A stretch of DNA of 64,000 nt from Streptomyces xinghaiensis S187 (GTDB lineage Bacteria; Actinomycetota; Actinomycetes; Streptomycetales; Streptomycetaceae): NCBI RefSeq assembly GCF_000220705.2, contig NZ_CP023202.1, positions 2,480,001 to 2,544,000 of the forward strand. Reading direction: 5' to 3'. Positions within the stretch are counted from its first letter, which is position 1; each line of letters begins with the position of its first letter. Made by a program: the position numbers and the translations under genes. The notes under the pieces were generated by a model. That model saw nothing but the letters and a program-made list of their open reading frames with translations. It searched no databases and was not told the DNA's origin. Positions 8,868 through 17,863 of this stretch are shown in pieces.

Positions 8868-10739
8868 TCAGCGCTTGGCGCGGGAGACCGCGCGGGCGCG
8901 CTCCTTCTGGTCCAGGACGACCTTGCGGATGCGCACCGTCTCCGGGGTCACCTCGATGCACTCGTCGTCGCGGCAGAACTCCAGGGACTGCTCCAGCGAG
9001 AGCAGCCGCGGCGGGACCAGGGACTCGGTCACATCCGCCGTGGAGGAGCGCATGTTGGTGAGCTTCTTCTCCTTGGTGATGTTGACGTCCATGTCGTCCG
9101 CACGGGAGTTCTCGCCGACGATCATGCCCTCGTAGACCTCGGTGCCCGGTGAGACGAAGAGCACACCGCGCTCCTGGAGGTTCGTCATCGCGAAGGCGGT
9201 CACGACTCCGGACCGGTCGGCGACCAGGGAGCCGTTGTTCCGGGTGCGCAGCTCGCCGAACCAGGGCTCGTGGCCCTCGAAGATCGAGTGCGCGATGCCC
9301 GTGCCGCGGGTCTGGGTCAGGAACTCCGTCCGGAACCCGATCAGGCCGCGGCTGGGGACGATCCACTCCATCCGGATCCAGCCGGACCCGTGGTTGGTCA
9401 TCGTCTCCATGCGGCCCTTGCGCGCGGCCATGAGCTGGGTGATGGCGCCCAGGTGCTCCTCGGGGGAGTCGATGGTCATCCGCTCGATCGGCTCGTGGAG
9501 CTTGCCGTCGATCTCCTTGGTGACCACCTCGGGCTTGCCGACGGTGAGTTCGAAGCCCTCCCGGCGCATCGTCTCGACGAGGATGGCCAGCGCCAGCTCG
9601 CCGCGGCCCTGCACCTCCCAGGCGTCGGGACGCTCGGTGGGCAGTACCCGGAGGCTGACGTTGCCGATCAGCTCGCGCTCCAGCCGGTCCTTGACCAGCC
9701 GGGCGGTGACCTTGTGTCCCTTGCCGCCCTTGCCGACCAGCGGGGAGGTGTTGGTGCCGATCGTCATCGAGATGGCCGGCTCGTCCACCGTGATCAGCGG
9801 CAGGGCGACCGGGTTCTCCGGGTCGGCCAGCGTCTCGCCGATCATGATGTCCGGGATGCCCGCGACCGCGCAGATGTCGCCCGGGCCCGCCTTCTCGGCC
9901 GGCTTGCGGGTCAGCGCCTCCGTCATCATCAGCTCGGTGATGCGGACGTTCGAGACGGAGCCGTCGCGCTTGATCCACGCGACGGTCTGGCCCTTCTTCA
10001 GCTCGCCCTGCTCGACGCGGAGCAGCGCGATCCGGCCGAGGAAGTTGTCGGCGTCCAGGTTGGTGACATGGGCCTGGAGCGGGGCGCTGTCGTCGTACTC
10101 CGGGGCCGGGACGGTGCCGAGGAGCGTGGTGAAGAACGGCTCCAGGTTCTTGCTGTCGGCCGGGACGGTGCCGTCCTCCGGCTTGGTCAGCGAGGCGATG
10201 CCGTCACGGGCGCAGGCGTAGACGATCGGGAACTCGATCTGCTCCTCGGTCGCGTCGAGGTCGAGGAAGAGGTCGTACGTCTCGTCGACGACCTCGGCGA
10301 TCCGGGCGTCCGGGCGGTCCGTCTTGTTGATGCAGAGGATCACCGGCAGCTTGGCCTGCAACGCCTTGCGCAGCACGAACCGGGTCTGCGGCAGCGGGCC
10401 CTCGGAGGCGTCCACCAGCAGCACCACGGCGTCGACCATCGACAGACCGCGCTCCACCTCGCCGCCGAAGTCGGCGTGGCCGGGGGTGTCGATGATGTTG
10501 ATGGTGACGGGCCCGCCACCGGTGGACGGGTGGTACTTGACCGCGGTGTTCTTGGCGAGAATGGTGATGCCCTTCTCGCGCTCGAGGTCGTTCGAGTCCA
10601 TCATGCGCTCGTCGAGGTTCTCGGCGGCGTGCGCGGCGAAGGCGCCGGCCTGCTTGAGCATGGCGTCGACGAGGGTCGTCTTGCCGTGGTCGACGTGGGC
10701 GACGATGGCTACGTTACGGATGTCGTGGCGCGTGGGCAT
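8868..10739 (-). CDS. typA: Ribosome-associated GTPase TypA/BipA
   Basis: A 623-residue translational GTPase of the elongation-factor superfamily, linked to ribosome assembly and stress or cold adaptation. GTPase motifs are AHVDHGKTTLVDAML (G1), DTPGHADFGGEVERGL (G3) and NKTD (G4). Domain II and EF-G-like domains III and V follow, then the BipA-specific C-terminal domain. Length matches the family. The ATG at 10739 was preferred to an upstream in-frame GTG (10751) because GGGAG sits 11 bases before it and homology begins at PTRHDIRN. Monocistronic by appearance. Confidence 0.97.
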   Translation of the reverse strand: MPTRHDIRNVAIVAHVDHGKTTLVDAMLKQAGAFAAHAAENLDERMMDSNDLEREKGITILAKNTAVKYHPSTGGGPVTINIIDTPGHADFGGEVERGLSMVDAVVLLVDASEGPLPQTRFVLRKALQAKLPVILCINKTDRPDARIAEVVDETYDLFLDLDATEEQIEFPIVYACARDGIASLTKPEDGTVPADSKNLEPFFTTLLGTVPAPEYDDSAPLQAHVTNLDADNFLGRIALLRVEQGELKKGQTVAWIKRDGSVSNVRITELMMTEALTRKPAEKAGPGDICAVAGIPDIMIGETLADPENPVALPLITVDEPAISMTIGTNTSPLVGKGGKGHKVTARLVKDRLERELIGNVSLRVLPTERPDAWEVQGRGELALAILVETMRREGFELTVGKPEVVTKEIDGKLHEPIERMTIDSPEEHLGAITQLMAARKGRMETMTNHGSGWIRMEWIVPSRGLIGFRTEFLTQTRGTGIAHSIFEGHEPWFGELRTRNNGSLVADRSGVVTAFAMTNLQERGVLFVSPGTEVYEGMIVGENSRADDMDVNITKEKKLTNMRSSTADVTESLVPPRLLSLEQSLEFCRDDECIEVTPETVRIRKVVLDQKERARAVSRAKR

Positions 10740-10895
10740 ACTGCGGGGCACTCCCGGAATCGTGGATGGCGGCGCGTACGGTCCGGCACGCGCGCCCGCC
10801 GGGCTGGAACATGCCTCGGCCTTACTCCATCGTACGGGCCTCCGCGCACCCGGAGCTCATCGGCCGCCCGGCGGGGTGCGGGGCGGAGGAACGGC

Positions 10896-12929
10896 TCAGC
10901 GGCGGAAACCCACGTCCTGGTACCGCGGGGTCGCGAAGCCGAAGGCCCCGGCGTTGACCACCCCGGGCCGTACGGCCACCAGCTCGGGCCGCTGGTAGAG
11001 CGGGATGGCGCCGGCCGCTGCCCAGATCCGGGCGTCGGCCCGGCTCATCAGCTCCCGGGCGACCGACTCGTCCAGCTCCGCGGCCGCCTGCTCGAAGAGC
11101 TGGTCGATGCGGTCGGTGCCGACCCCGGTGTAGTTCTGCTCGACGGTCAGCGAGCCGTCCGGCGCCGGCCGCGGCTTGGCGAACACCGGGCGGGCGTCGG
11201 TCGCCGGGAAGGCCGTCGCCGGCCAGGAGTAGAGGGCGAGGTCGAAGTCCCCGGAGGCGACGTGCTCCCGGAAGAACTTCTCCCCCGCCACCTCCTCGAT
11301 CTCCGCGCGGATCCCGACCGCGGTGAGCATCTGCGTGATCCGTTCCGCGACGGCGCGGAGCTGCCCGGTGCCCCGCTCCTCCGGCAGGACGAACTCCAGC
11401 GTGAGCGGGACGCCGTCCTTGTGGAGCACATGGGCGTTGCCGGGCAGGGCCCGCTCCCCGGCCTTCTCCGCCGCTCTCTCCCCGGTCTCCTCGTCGGTGC
11501 CGTCGCCGCCGGGGCCGTTGTCCCGCTTCCCCTCGTCCTCGTTCCGGGCGTCCTCGTTCCCGGCGTCCTTGTGCCCGGCCCCCGCCTCGATCGTCCGCCA
11601 GCCGGCGTCCGCGAGCATCGCCTGCGCCGCCGCGGGGTCCTGCCCGCCGAGGGCCGAGCTGTTGTCCTCGTACCCCGGCTGGCCCGCCAGGCGCAGATGG
11701 CTGCCGGGCGGAGCGGCCGGGAGTTCCAGCGGTTTCAGCACCGACTCGGCGAGCGCGGAGCGGTCGATGGCGCGGGCCACGGCGCGGCGCACACGCTCGT
11801 CTGCCAGCGGGCCCTCCGCGCCGTTCAGCGCGAGCTGCGTATAGGCGGGGGCCAGGGAACGGCGGACGTCGATCCGGCGCAGCGCGGCCGCGCTCGCGTC
11901 GCGGCGCTTCACGGAGGTGCGGATGTCCTCCACCTCCGGCCGGCCGATCCCGGCGATGTCGAGCTTCCCGCCGGCCAGCGCCGCCACCCGGCGCTCGCGG
12001 GGCACGGCGGTCAGGACGAGCCGGTCGAGCCTGGCCCGGTCGCCCCACCACCGGGGGTCGCGGACCAGCGTGACGGTGCGCTTCCGGGCATCACGGGTGC
12101 GGAGGGTGAACGGGCCCGCGGTGGCCTTGAGGGTCCGGCGCGTGACGTCGTTGAAGGCGTCGGCCCCGCCCGTCGCCGATCTGGGGTACAGCGGGGTGAA
12201 GAGGGAACGCCAGTCCGCGTACGGGGTGCCGAAGGTCACCCGGATCTCGTGGGCGTCCCGGCCCGGCTCGACCCGGGCGACGCGGTCGTAGCCGGCGTTG
12301 CGCGCCGTCCAGAAGGCACGGTCGCGGCCGTTGAGGGCCTGCCACTGGGCCCGGAAGTCCGCCACGCCCAGGGGGCGGCCGTCGCTCCAGACGGCTTCCG
12401 GGTTCAGCCGGTAGACGACCACCTGCGCGGGCTCGTGCCGGACGACCTCCGCCGAGCGGAGATAGTCCGGGTTGCGCTGCGGGCGGCCCGCGCGGTCGAG
12501 GGTGAAGAGCGCGGGGAGGACGGCCGCGGCGATGCGGTCGGTGGTGGCGTCGGAGTCGGCCTGGAAGGCGTTGAGCGTGGCCGGCGCCGAGTCGACGGCC
12601 CACCGGACGGTGCCGCCCTCGCGGACCTGGTCGCGGGGGGTGGCGGCGATGTCCGGCGGGGCGGTGGGGGCGGCGGACCCGTCGTCGCCGCCCCCGCAGG
12701 CGGTGAGGCCGGCCAGACCGGCCAGGAGGGCGGCGGTCAGCAGCAGCGCGGTGGGCGCGGGTGCGCGCACCCGCGCCCGGGCAGGCGGTGCCGGGGACCG
12801 GTCGGGTCGTGCCGGGGCCCGGCGGCCGGCTGCGCCGGGGCCCGGGTCTGCGGCGGTGCTCGGGTCGGCTGCGCCGGTGCTCGGGTCGGCTGCGCCGGGG
12901 CTCGGGTCGGCTGCGCCGGTGCTGGACAT
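10896..12929 (-). CDS. Atypical peptide-binding lipoprotein with low-complexity insertions
   Basis: A 677-residue SBP_bac_5-type lipoprotein with no permease nearby. From the first start, about 55 residues of Gly-Ala-Asp-Pro-Ser repeats and an Arg/Pro-rich stretch precede the real signal-peptide hydrophobic core (about 57-72) and lipobox LTAC. A GTG near 12770 could be the true start and would give a normal signal peptide. The binding domain shows EGGTVRWAVDSAPATLNAF and NPDYLRSAEVV. A charged insertion of about 45 residues (Asp/Glu/Gly/Asn-rich) interrupts the C-terminal half. It may serve an orphan ABC importer, or act in sensing. Function beyond ligand binding is unknown. Confidence 0.8.
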   Translation of the reverse strand: MSSTGAADPSPGAADPSTGAADPSTAADPGPGAAGRRAPARPDRSPAPPARARVRAPAPTALLLTAALLAGLAGLTACGGGDDGSAAPTAPPDIAATPRDQVREGGTVRWAVDSAPATLNAFQADSDATTDRIAAAVLPALFTLDRAGRPQRNPDYLRSAEVVRHEPAQVVVYRLNPEAVWSDGRPLGVADFRAQWQALNGRDRAFWTARNAGYDRVARVEPGRDAHEIRVTFGTPYADWRSLFTPLYPRSATGGADAFNDVTRRTLKATAGPFTLRTRDARKRTVTLVRDPRWWGDRARLDRLVLTAVPRERRVAALAGGKLDIAGIGRPEVEDIRTSVKRRDASAAALRRIDVRRSLAPAYTQLALNGAEGPLADERVRRAVARAIDRSALAESVLKPLELPAAPPGSHLRLAGQPGYEDNSSALGGQDPAAAQAMLADAGWRTIEAGAGHKDAGNEDARNEDEGKRDNGPGGDGTDEETGERAAEKAGERALPGNAHVLHKDGVPLTLEFVLPEERGTGQLRAVAERITQMLTAVGIRAEIEEVAGEKFFREHVASGDFDLALYSWPATAFPATDARPVFAKPRPAPDGSLTVEQNYTGVGTDRIDQLFEQAAAELDESVARELMSRADARIWAAAGAIPLYQRPELVAVRPGVVNAGAFGFATPRYQDVGFRR
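12841..12921. repeat. 21-bp tandem repeats at the 5' end of the lipoprotein gene
   Basis: Three near-identical 21-bp units (12859-12879, 12880-12900, 12901-12921) plus a degenerate 18-base one before them. They encode Gly-Ala-Ala-Asp-Pro-Ser-Thr repeats on the minus strand if translation starts at 12929. They sit upstream of the signal peptide and may be leader rather than protein. Confidence 0.8.
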
Positions 12930-13055
12930 GGTGTACCTCCGGGCTCGCGCGCGTGTCTCCTCATCACTGAAGGGGAGGCCCGGGGCCCGGGCACGGTGGA
13001 TACGGCCGGGGGGCCGGGGATGTCACCCGTGCGAGTGGTGCTCGCCTGCCGGCGC

Positions 13056-13370
13056 GGGTTCGCCTCCGGCGGGGTTCCGGTTCTCGTCCGGGTGCGGCGC
13101 CGTTCGCCCGCGCTGCGCGGGTTCGCCTCCGGCGGGGTTCCGGTTCTCGTCCGGGTGCGGCGCCCTTCGCCCGCGCTGCGCGGGTTCGCCTCCGGCGGGG
13201 TTCCGGTTCTCGTCCGGGTGCGGCGCCCTTCGCCCGCGCTGCGCGGGTTCGCCTCCGGCGGGGTTCCGGTTCTCGTCCGGGTGCGGCGCCCTTCGCCCGC
13301 GCTGCGCGGGTTCGCCTCCGGCGGGGTTCCGGTTCCCATCCGGGTGCGGCGCCGTTCGCCCGCGCTGCGC
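13056..13370. repeat. Five tandem copies of a 63-bp GC-rich repeat
   Basis: Units begin at 13056, 13119, 13182, 13245 and 13308. Differences between copies are one or a few bases, mainly in the first and last copies. Each unit holds a CCCGCG-CTG-CGCGGG hairpin at its end. Because 63 is a multiple of three, open frames run through on both strands (21-residue repeat peptides such as RTAPHPDENRNPAGGEPAQR), but none has a convincing start or family match. The whole 787-base gap (12930-13716) otherwise holds only the lipoprotein leader and the operator elements before 13717. Confidence 0.95.
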
Positions 13371-13642
13371 GCGGGTGCTGCCCTCCCACGGCCACCCGTT
13401 GCTCCGTGGCGAGAGGCGCCTGGTCATGCCCGGTCGCCCGTTGCTCCGTAGCGGTATGTCCCCGCGCTCGTAACCCGGGCTTCTCGGGTCGGTGGGGGCT
13501 TCCGCCGTCGTTCCGTCCCGGCTCGGCGTCGCGCGAGCGGGGCGGCGCCGGCTCCGTTCCGTACACGCGCCGGGCGGGCGGACGGGGGTTCGGGGACGGC
13601 ATGCGTCACGGGTGAACGGAGTGCTATTCGCTGCCGCCGTCT

Positions 13643-13660
13643 TCACAAGCGCGCTTGTGA
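13643..13660. promoter_or_regulatory. 18-bp perfect palindrome upstream of the sdh operon
   Basis: TCACAAGCGCGCTTGTGA is fully self-complementary and lies 57-74 bases before the first gene of the operon. This is the size and position of an operator for a dimeric regulator. It does not match the Rex consensus, whose half-sites have the opposite polarity. Confidence 0.55.
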
Positions 13661-13663
13661 CGC

Positions 13664-13684
13664 GCGACACTCTCCGGGTGTCGC
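13664..13684. promoter_or_regulatory. Second inverted repeat in the sdh upstream region
   Basis: GCGACAC (13664-13670) and GTGTCGC (13678-13684) are exact inverted repeats around a 7-base centre, just downstream of the 18-bp palindrome. It could be a second operator or a short hairpin in the leader. Confidence 0.4.
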
Positions 13685-13716
13685 ACACCGCAACACCGCG
13701 GAGGTGAGGGCGAGTT

Positions 13717-14007
13717 ATGTCCCTGCACGACGATCTGCGAGCCGCGCAGCGCTGTCTCGACGAGCTGGGCCGCACCGTCGGCCGCCTGGAACGCCAGGTC
13801 GGCGGAGGTCCCGACATCCGCCGGGTGCGCTCGGACACCGAGCACCTGCGCGAGAGCCTCGCGCTGCTCAGAGACGCCGCGCCGGACGCACTGCCGGCGG
13901 AGCCCCGGCAGGACGTGATCGTGATCCCGGACGCTCCGTACAACACGGCGCTGTGGGCCGACGCCGAGGACGAAGGACTCGGGGCCCGCCACGGGCAGGC
14001 GCCCTGA
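13717..14007 (+). CDS. Small coiled-coil protein of unknown function, leads the sdh operon
   Basis: A 96-residue soluble protein. Residues about 5-55 are heptad-like (LRAAQRCLDELGRTVGRLERQV, then HLRESLALLRDA), and the C-terminus is acidic with PYNTALWADAEDE. The ATG follows a GGTGAGGG stretch. I do not recognise the family. It is probably co-transcribed with the succinate dehydrogenase genes 120 bases downstream, so a role in assembly or stability of that complex is possible but unproven. Confidence 0.6.
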   Translation: MSLHDDLRAAQRCLDELGRTVGRLERQVGGGPDIRRVRSDTEHLRESLALLRDAAPDALPAEPRQDVIVIPDAPYNTALWADAEDEGLGARHGQAP

Positions 14008-14128
14008 CGCGGGGCCCGGCCGCCCGGAATCACCGGACCGCCCGGAGAACCCGAGGAACACAAGGAATGCGCGGGCCCCGCGGAGCACGCGGGCCCGCCG
14101 CCCCATCCGTCCCGAACCGGAGCACCTC

Positions 14129-15001
14129 TTGGCCACTGGCACCGACTCCACGACCGCCGGCGAGCCCGGCGGCCGCACCGGCCCCGGCGGCACAGCCTCC
14201 GGCGGCGTGCGCCGGGGCGTGAACTCCCCGGCACGCGCCGCCATCGGCGCCGCCCATCTCCGTACCGACCGGTGGTGGCTGTCGCCCGCCGCCACCGCGG
14301 CCGGGCTGCTCGCCTTCGTCGTCTACTCCACCTGGCGGGCGTTCGCCAACGCCGACTACTACGCCGCCCCGTACGTCTCGCCGTTCTACTCGCCCTGCCT
14401 GGCGGAGAACTGCGAGCCGATGAAGGCGGGACCCAACTGGCCGCTCTTCGGGGACTGGTGGGGTCTCTCCCCGGCGCTGATCATCCTGGTGTTCCCGCTC
14501 GGCTTCCGGCTGACCTGCTACTACTACCGCAAGGCCTACTACCGGGGCTTCTGGGCCTCGCCCCCGGCCTGCGCGGTCGCCGAGCCGCACACCGCCTACC
14601 GCGGCGAGACCCGCTTCCCGCTGATCCTGCAGAACATCCACCGCTACTTCTTCTACGCGGCGCTGCCGGTGGCCCTGATCCTGACCTACGACACGGTGCT
14701 CGCCTTCCGCGACGAGGACTACGCCTGGGGCCACATGGGCCTCGGTACCGTGATCATGCTGGTCAACATCGCCCTGATCTGGCTCTACACCGTCTCCTGC
14801 CACTCCTGCCGGCACATCATCGGCGGCCGGCTCAAGCACTTCTCGCGCCATCCGGTGCGCTACCGCCTCTGGGGATGGGTGAGCCGGCTCAACGCCCGCC
14901 ACATGGAACTGGCCTGGGCCTCGCTGATCAGCGTCGCCCTCGCCGATCTCTACGTCTATCTGCTGGCCACCGGCGTGTTCGACGACCCGAGGCTGTTCTG
15001 A
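14129..15001 (+). CDS. SdhC-like membrane anchor of succinate dehydrogenase / fumarate reductase
   Basis: A 290-residue integral membrane protein. The TTG start at 14129 is preceded by GGAG seven bases away. About 45 soluble residues are followed by roughly five hydrophobic helices (about 50-67, 107-124, 165-187, 197-220, 255-280). Conserved-looking histidines in HRYF, CHSCRHIIGG and RHMELAW could ligate heme and contact quinone. It is a fused single anchor rather than a separate SdhC and SdhD. Position immediately before the flavoprotein and iron-sulfur subunits is the main evidence for its role. Confidence 0.75.
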   Translation: MATGTDSTTAGEPGGRTGPGGTASGGVRRGVNSPARAAIGAAHLRTDRWWLSPAATAAGLLAFVVYSTWRAFANADYYAAPYVSPFYSPCLAENCEPMKAGPNWPLFGDWWGLSPALIILVFPLGFRLTCYYYRKAYYRGFWASPPACAVAEPHTAYRGETRFPLILQNIHRYFFYAALPVALILTYDTVLAFRDEDYAWGHMGLGTVIMLVNIALIWLYTVSCHSCRHIIGGRLKHFSRHPVRYRLWGWVSRLNARHMELAWASLISVALADLYVYLLATGVFDDPRLF

Positions 15002-15083
15002 GCGGAGAGCCGGGCGTCCAGGGGGTGCCAGACATTCCGGGAGTGACAAGAGTGACGAGCGTTCGCAGAGGGATAGGACAGCG

Positions 15084-17066
15084 ATGACCCAACCGGAAGA
15101 GCAGGCCTGGGACGTGGTCGTGGTCGGCGCCGGCGGCGCCGGGCTGCGCGCCGCCATCGAGGCCCGCGAGCGGGGCGCGCGCACCGCGGTCATCTGCAAG
15201 TCCCTGTTCGGCAAGGCCCACACGGTGATGGCCGAGGGCGGCATCGCGGCCAGCATGGGCAACGTCAACGAGGGCGACAACTGGCGGGTCCACTTCCGCG
15301 ACACCATGCGGGGCGGCAAGTTCCTCAACGACTGGCGGATGGCCGAGCTGCACGCCCGCGAGGCGCCGGACCGGGTGTGGGAGCTGGAGACCTGGGGCGC
15401 CCTCTTCGACCGCACCGCCGACGGCCGCATCTCGCAGCGCAACTTCGGCGGCCACGAGTACCCGCGCCTCGCGCACGTCGGCGACCGCACGGGCCTGGAG
15501 CTGATCCGCACCCTCCAGCAGAAGATCGTCGCGCTGCAGCAGGAGGACTTCCGGGAGCACGGCGACTACGAGGCGCGGCTGAAGGTCTTCCAGGAGTGCA
15601 CCGTCACCCGCGTCCTCAAGGACGGCGAGGGGGACGGCGGCAGGGTCTCCGGGGTGTTCGGCTACGAGCGCGAGTCCGGCCGGTTCCTCGTCCTCCGGGC
15701 GCCCGCCGTGGTGCTGGCGACCGGCGGCATCGGCAAGTCGTTCAAGGTGACCTCCAACTCCTGGGAGTACACCGGCGACGGGCACGCGCTCGCCCTCCTC
15801 GCGGGGGCCCGGCTGACCAACATGGAGTTCGTCCAGTTCCATCCCACCGGCATGGTCTGGCCGCCGTCCGTGAAGGGCATCCTCGTCACCGAGTCCGTCC
15901 GCGGCGACGGCGGCGTGCTGCGCAACAGCGAGGGCCGGCGGTTCATGTTCGACTACGTGCCCGACGTCTTCAAGGAGAAGTACGCGCAGTCGGAGGCGGA
16001 GGGCGACCGCTGGTACGAGGATCCGGACCACAACCGCCGCCCGCCCGAACTGCTCCCCCGCGACGAGGTGGCCCGTGCCATCAACGCCGAGGTCAAGGCC
16101 GGCCGCGGCTCCCCGCACGGCGGGGTCTTCCTCGACGTCTCCACCCGTATCCCCGCCGAGACGATCCGCCGCCGGCTGCCGTCGATGTACCACCAGTTCA
16201 AGGAGCTGGCGGACGTCGACATCACGGCCGAGCCGATGGAGGTCGGCCCCACCTGCCACTACGTGATGGGCGGCGTCTGGGTGGAGCCGGACACCGCGCA
16301 GGCCCGCGGGGTGACCGGGCTGTACGCGGCGGGCGAGGTCGCCGGCGGCATGCACGGCTCCAACCGGCTGGGCGGCAACTCCCTCTCCGATCTGCTGGTG
16401 TTCGGCCGCCGCGCCGGGCTGCACGCGGCGGAGCACGCCCTCGCCGCGGCCGGTGAACCGCCGGCCGTGCGCGAGGACGCCGTGGAGGCGGCCGTCGCCG
16501 AGGCCCTCCGCCCGTTCGGCGCGGCGGAGGACGGCGGCGCGGCGGACGCGGCCGGCGGTGATGGCGGTGGCGGTGCCGGGGCCGAGAACCCGTACACGCT
16601 CCACCAGGAGCTGCAGCAGACCATGAACGATCTCGTCGGCATCATCCGCCGCGGCGGCGAGATGGCCGAGGCCCTGGAGCGCCTCGGCGGGCTGCGGGAC
16701 CGCGCCCGCCGCGCGGGCGTGGAGGGGCACCGGCAGTTCAACCCCGGCTGGCATCTCGCCCTGGATCTGCGGAACATGCTGCTGGTCAGCGAGTGCGTGG
16801 CACGGGCCGCGCTGGAGCGGGAGGAGAGCCGCGGCGGCCACACCCGCGAGGACCACCCGGGCATGGACCGCGCCTGGCGGCGGATCAACCTGCTCTGCTC
16901 CCTGGCGGCGGAGGAGGAGGACGGGACGGCACCGGCCGCCCCCGCCTCCCGCGGCCGGATCGCGCTCACCCGTTTCACCGCCCCGCCCGTCCGCAGTGAT
17001 CTGCTCGCCCTCTTCGAGAAGGACGAACTGGGCAAGTACCTGGCCGATGAGGAGCTTTCCCTGTGA
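15084..17066 (+). CDS. sdhA: Succinate dehydrogenase / fumarate reductase flavoprotein subunit
   Basis: A 660-residue FAD subunit that interconverts succinate and fumarate. The dinucleotide motif is VVVVGAGGAGLRAAIEA. HTVMAEGGIAASMG carries the His that covalently binds FAD in the family. QFHPTG, SVRGDGG and HYVMGGV belong to the active site, and NRLGGNSLSDLLVFG is the C-terminal FAD contact. A Gly/Ala/Asp-rich insert (about residues 475-500) is unusual. The ATG is preceded by GAGGGATAGGA. It overlaps the next gene by four bases. The separate anchor and iron-sulfur genes place it in the respiratory complex at the cytoplasmic face of the membrane. Confidence 0.96.
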   Translation: MTQPEEQAWDVVVVGAGGAGLRAAIEARERGARTAVICKSLFGKAHTVMAEGGIAASMGNVNEGDNWRVHFRDTMRGGKFLNDWRMAELHAREAPDRVWELETWGALFDRTADGRISQRNFGGHEYPRLAHVGDRTGLELIRTLQQKIVALQQEDFREHGDYEARLKVFQECTVTRVLKDGEGDGGRVSGVFGYERESGRFLVLRAPAVVLATGGIGKSFKVTSNSWEYTGDGHALALLAGARLTNMEFVQFHPTGMVWPPSVKGILVTESVRGDGGVLRNSEGRRFMFDYVPDVFKEKYAQSEAEGDRWYEDPDHNRRPPELLPRDEVARAINAEVKAGRGSPHGGVFLDVSTRIPAETIRRRLPSMYHQFKELADVDITAEPMEVGPTCHYVMGGVWVEPDTAQARGVTGLYAAGEVAGGMHGSNRLGGNSLSDLLVFGRRAGLHAAEHALAAAGEPPAVREDAVEAAVAEALRPFGAAEDGGAADAAGGDGGGGAGAENPYTLHQELQQTMNDLVGIIRRGGEMAEALERLGGLRDRARRAGVEGHRQFNPGWHLALDLRNMLLVSECVARAALEREESRGGHTREDHPGMDRAWRRINLLCSLAAEEEDGTAPAAPASRGRIALTRFTAPPVRSDLLALFEKDELGKYLADEELSL

Positions 17067-17830
17067 CCCACACCGTTCACTTCAGGGTCTGGCGGGGCGA
17101 CGCCGGGGGCGGCGGCCTGGCGGACTTCGACGTCGAGGTCAACGAGGGCGAGGTCGTCCTCGACGCCATCCACCGCCTCCAGGCCACCCAGGCCCCGGAC
17201 CTCGCCGTCCGCTGGAACTGCAAGGCGGGCAAGTGCGGTTCGTGCAGCGCCGAGATCAACGGCCGGCCGCGGCTGCTCTGCATGACCCGGATGTCGGTCC
17301 TCGACCTCACCGCGCCCGTCACCATCACCCCGCTGCGCACCTTCCCCGTGCTGCGGGACCTGGTCACCGATGTGTCGTTCAACTACACCAAGGCCCGCGA
17401 GGTGCCCGCGTTTGTACCGCCGCCCGGGGTGGCGCCCGGCGAGTACCGGATGCGGCAGGAGGACGTGAACCGCTCGCAGGAGTTCCGCAAGTGCATCGAG
17501 TGCTTCCTCTGCCAGGACGTCTGCCACGTGGTGCGCGACCACGAGGAGAACAAGACGGCCTTCTCCGGGCCGCGCTTCCTGATGCGCGTCGCCGAGCTGG
17601 ACATGCACCCGCTGGACGCCGCCGCGGAGACCGGTCTCGACCGCAAGTCCACGGCGCAGGAGGAGCACGGCCTCGGCTACTGCAACATCACCAAGTGCTG
17701 CACCGAGGTCTGCCCGGAGAACATCAAGATCACCGACAACGCGCTGATCCCGATGAAGGAGCGGGTGGCCGACCGCAAGTACGACCCGCTGGTCTGGCTG
17801 GGCTCGAAGATCCGCCGCCGCGGGGCCTGA
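17063..17830 (+). CDS. sdhB: Succinate dehydrogenase / fumarate reductase iron-sulfur subunit
   Basis: A 255-residue electron carrier between FAD and quinone. The N-terminal 2Fe-2S domain has CKAGKCGSCSAE and a further Cys in RLLC. The C-terminal domain has CIECFLCQDVC and CNITKCCTEVCP for the 4Fe-4S and 3Fe-4S centres. The GTG start overlaps the sdhA stop (GTGA), so the two are translationally coupled. It ends 33 bases before the convergent phosphatase gene, with no obvious terminator hairpin between. Confidence 0.96.
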   Translation: MTHTVHFRVWRGDAGGGGLADFDVEVNEGEVVLDAIHRLQATQAPDLAVRWNCKAGKCGSCSAEINGRPRLLCMTRMSVLDLTAPVTITPLRTFPVLRDLVTDVSFNYTKAREVPAFVPPPGVAPGEYRMRQEDVNRSQEFRKCIECFLCQDVCHVVRDHEENKTAFSGPRFLMRVAELDMHPLDAAAETGLDRKSTAQEEHGLGYCNITKCCTEVCPENIKITDNALIPMKERVADRKYDPLVWLGSKIRRRGA

Positions 17831-17863
17831 TCCCCGCGGCGGGAGCCGGCGCGGCCCGGGGCG

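Noticed and set aside
13056..13370. CRISPR array
   Set aside because: The units are directly adjacent with no unique spacers, and no cas genes are near.
9270..13451. Open frame of 1393 codons on the plus strand
   Set aside because: It runs antisense through typA and the lipoprotein gene and into the 63-bp repeats. The sequence is low-complexity Val/Leu/Gly/Arg, typical of a GC-rich shadow frame, with no start context or family pattern.
13643..13660. Rex (redox) operator before the sdh operon
   Set aside because: Rex sites read TGTGAA...TTCACA. Here the half-sites have the opposite polarity (TCACAAG...CTTGTGA), so the regulator is left open.
13023..14234. A coding gene made of 21-residue repeats on the minus strand
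   Set aside because: The frame continues through the start of the sdh operon's first gene and has no credible start or ribosome site. All frames are open only because the 63-bp unit lacks stops.
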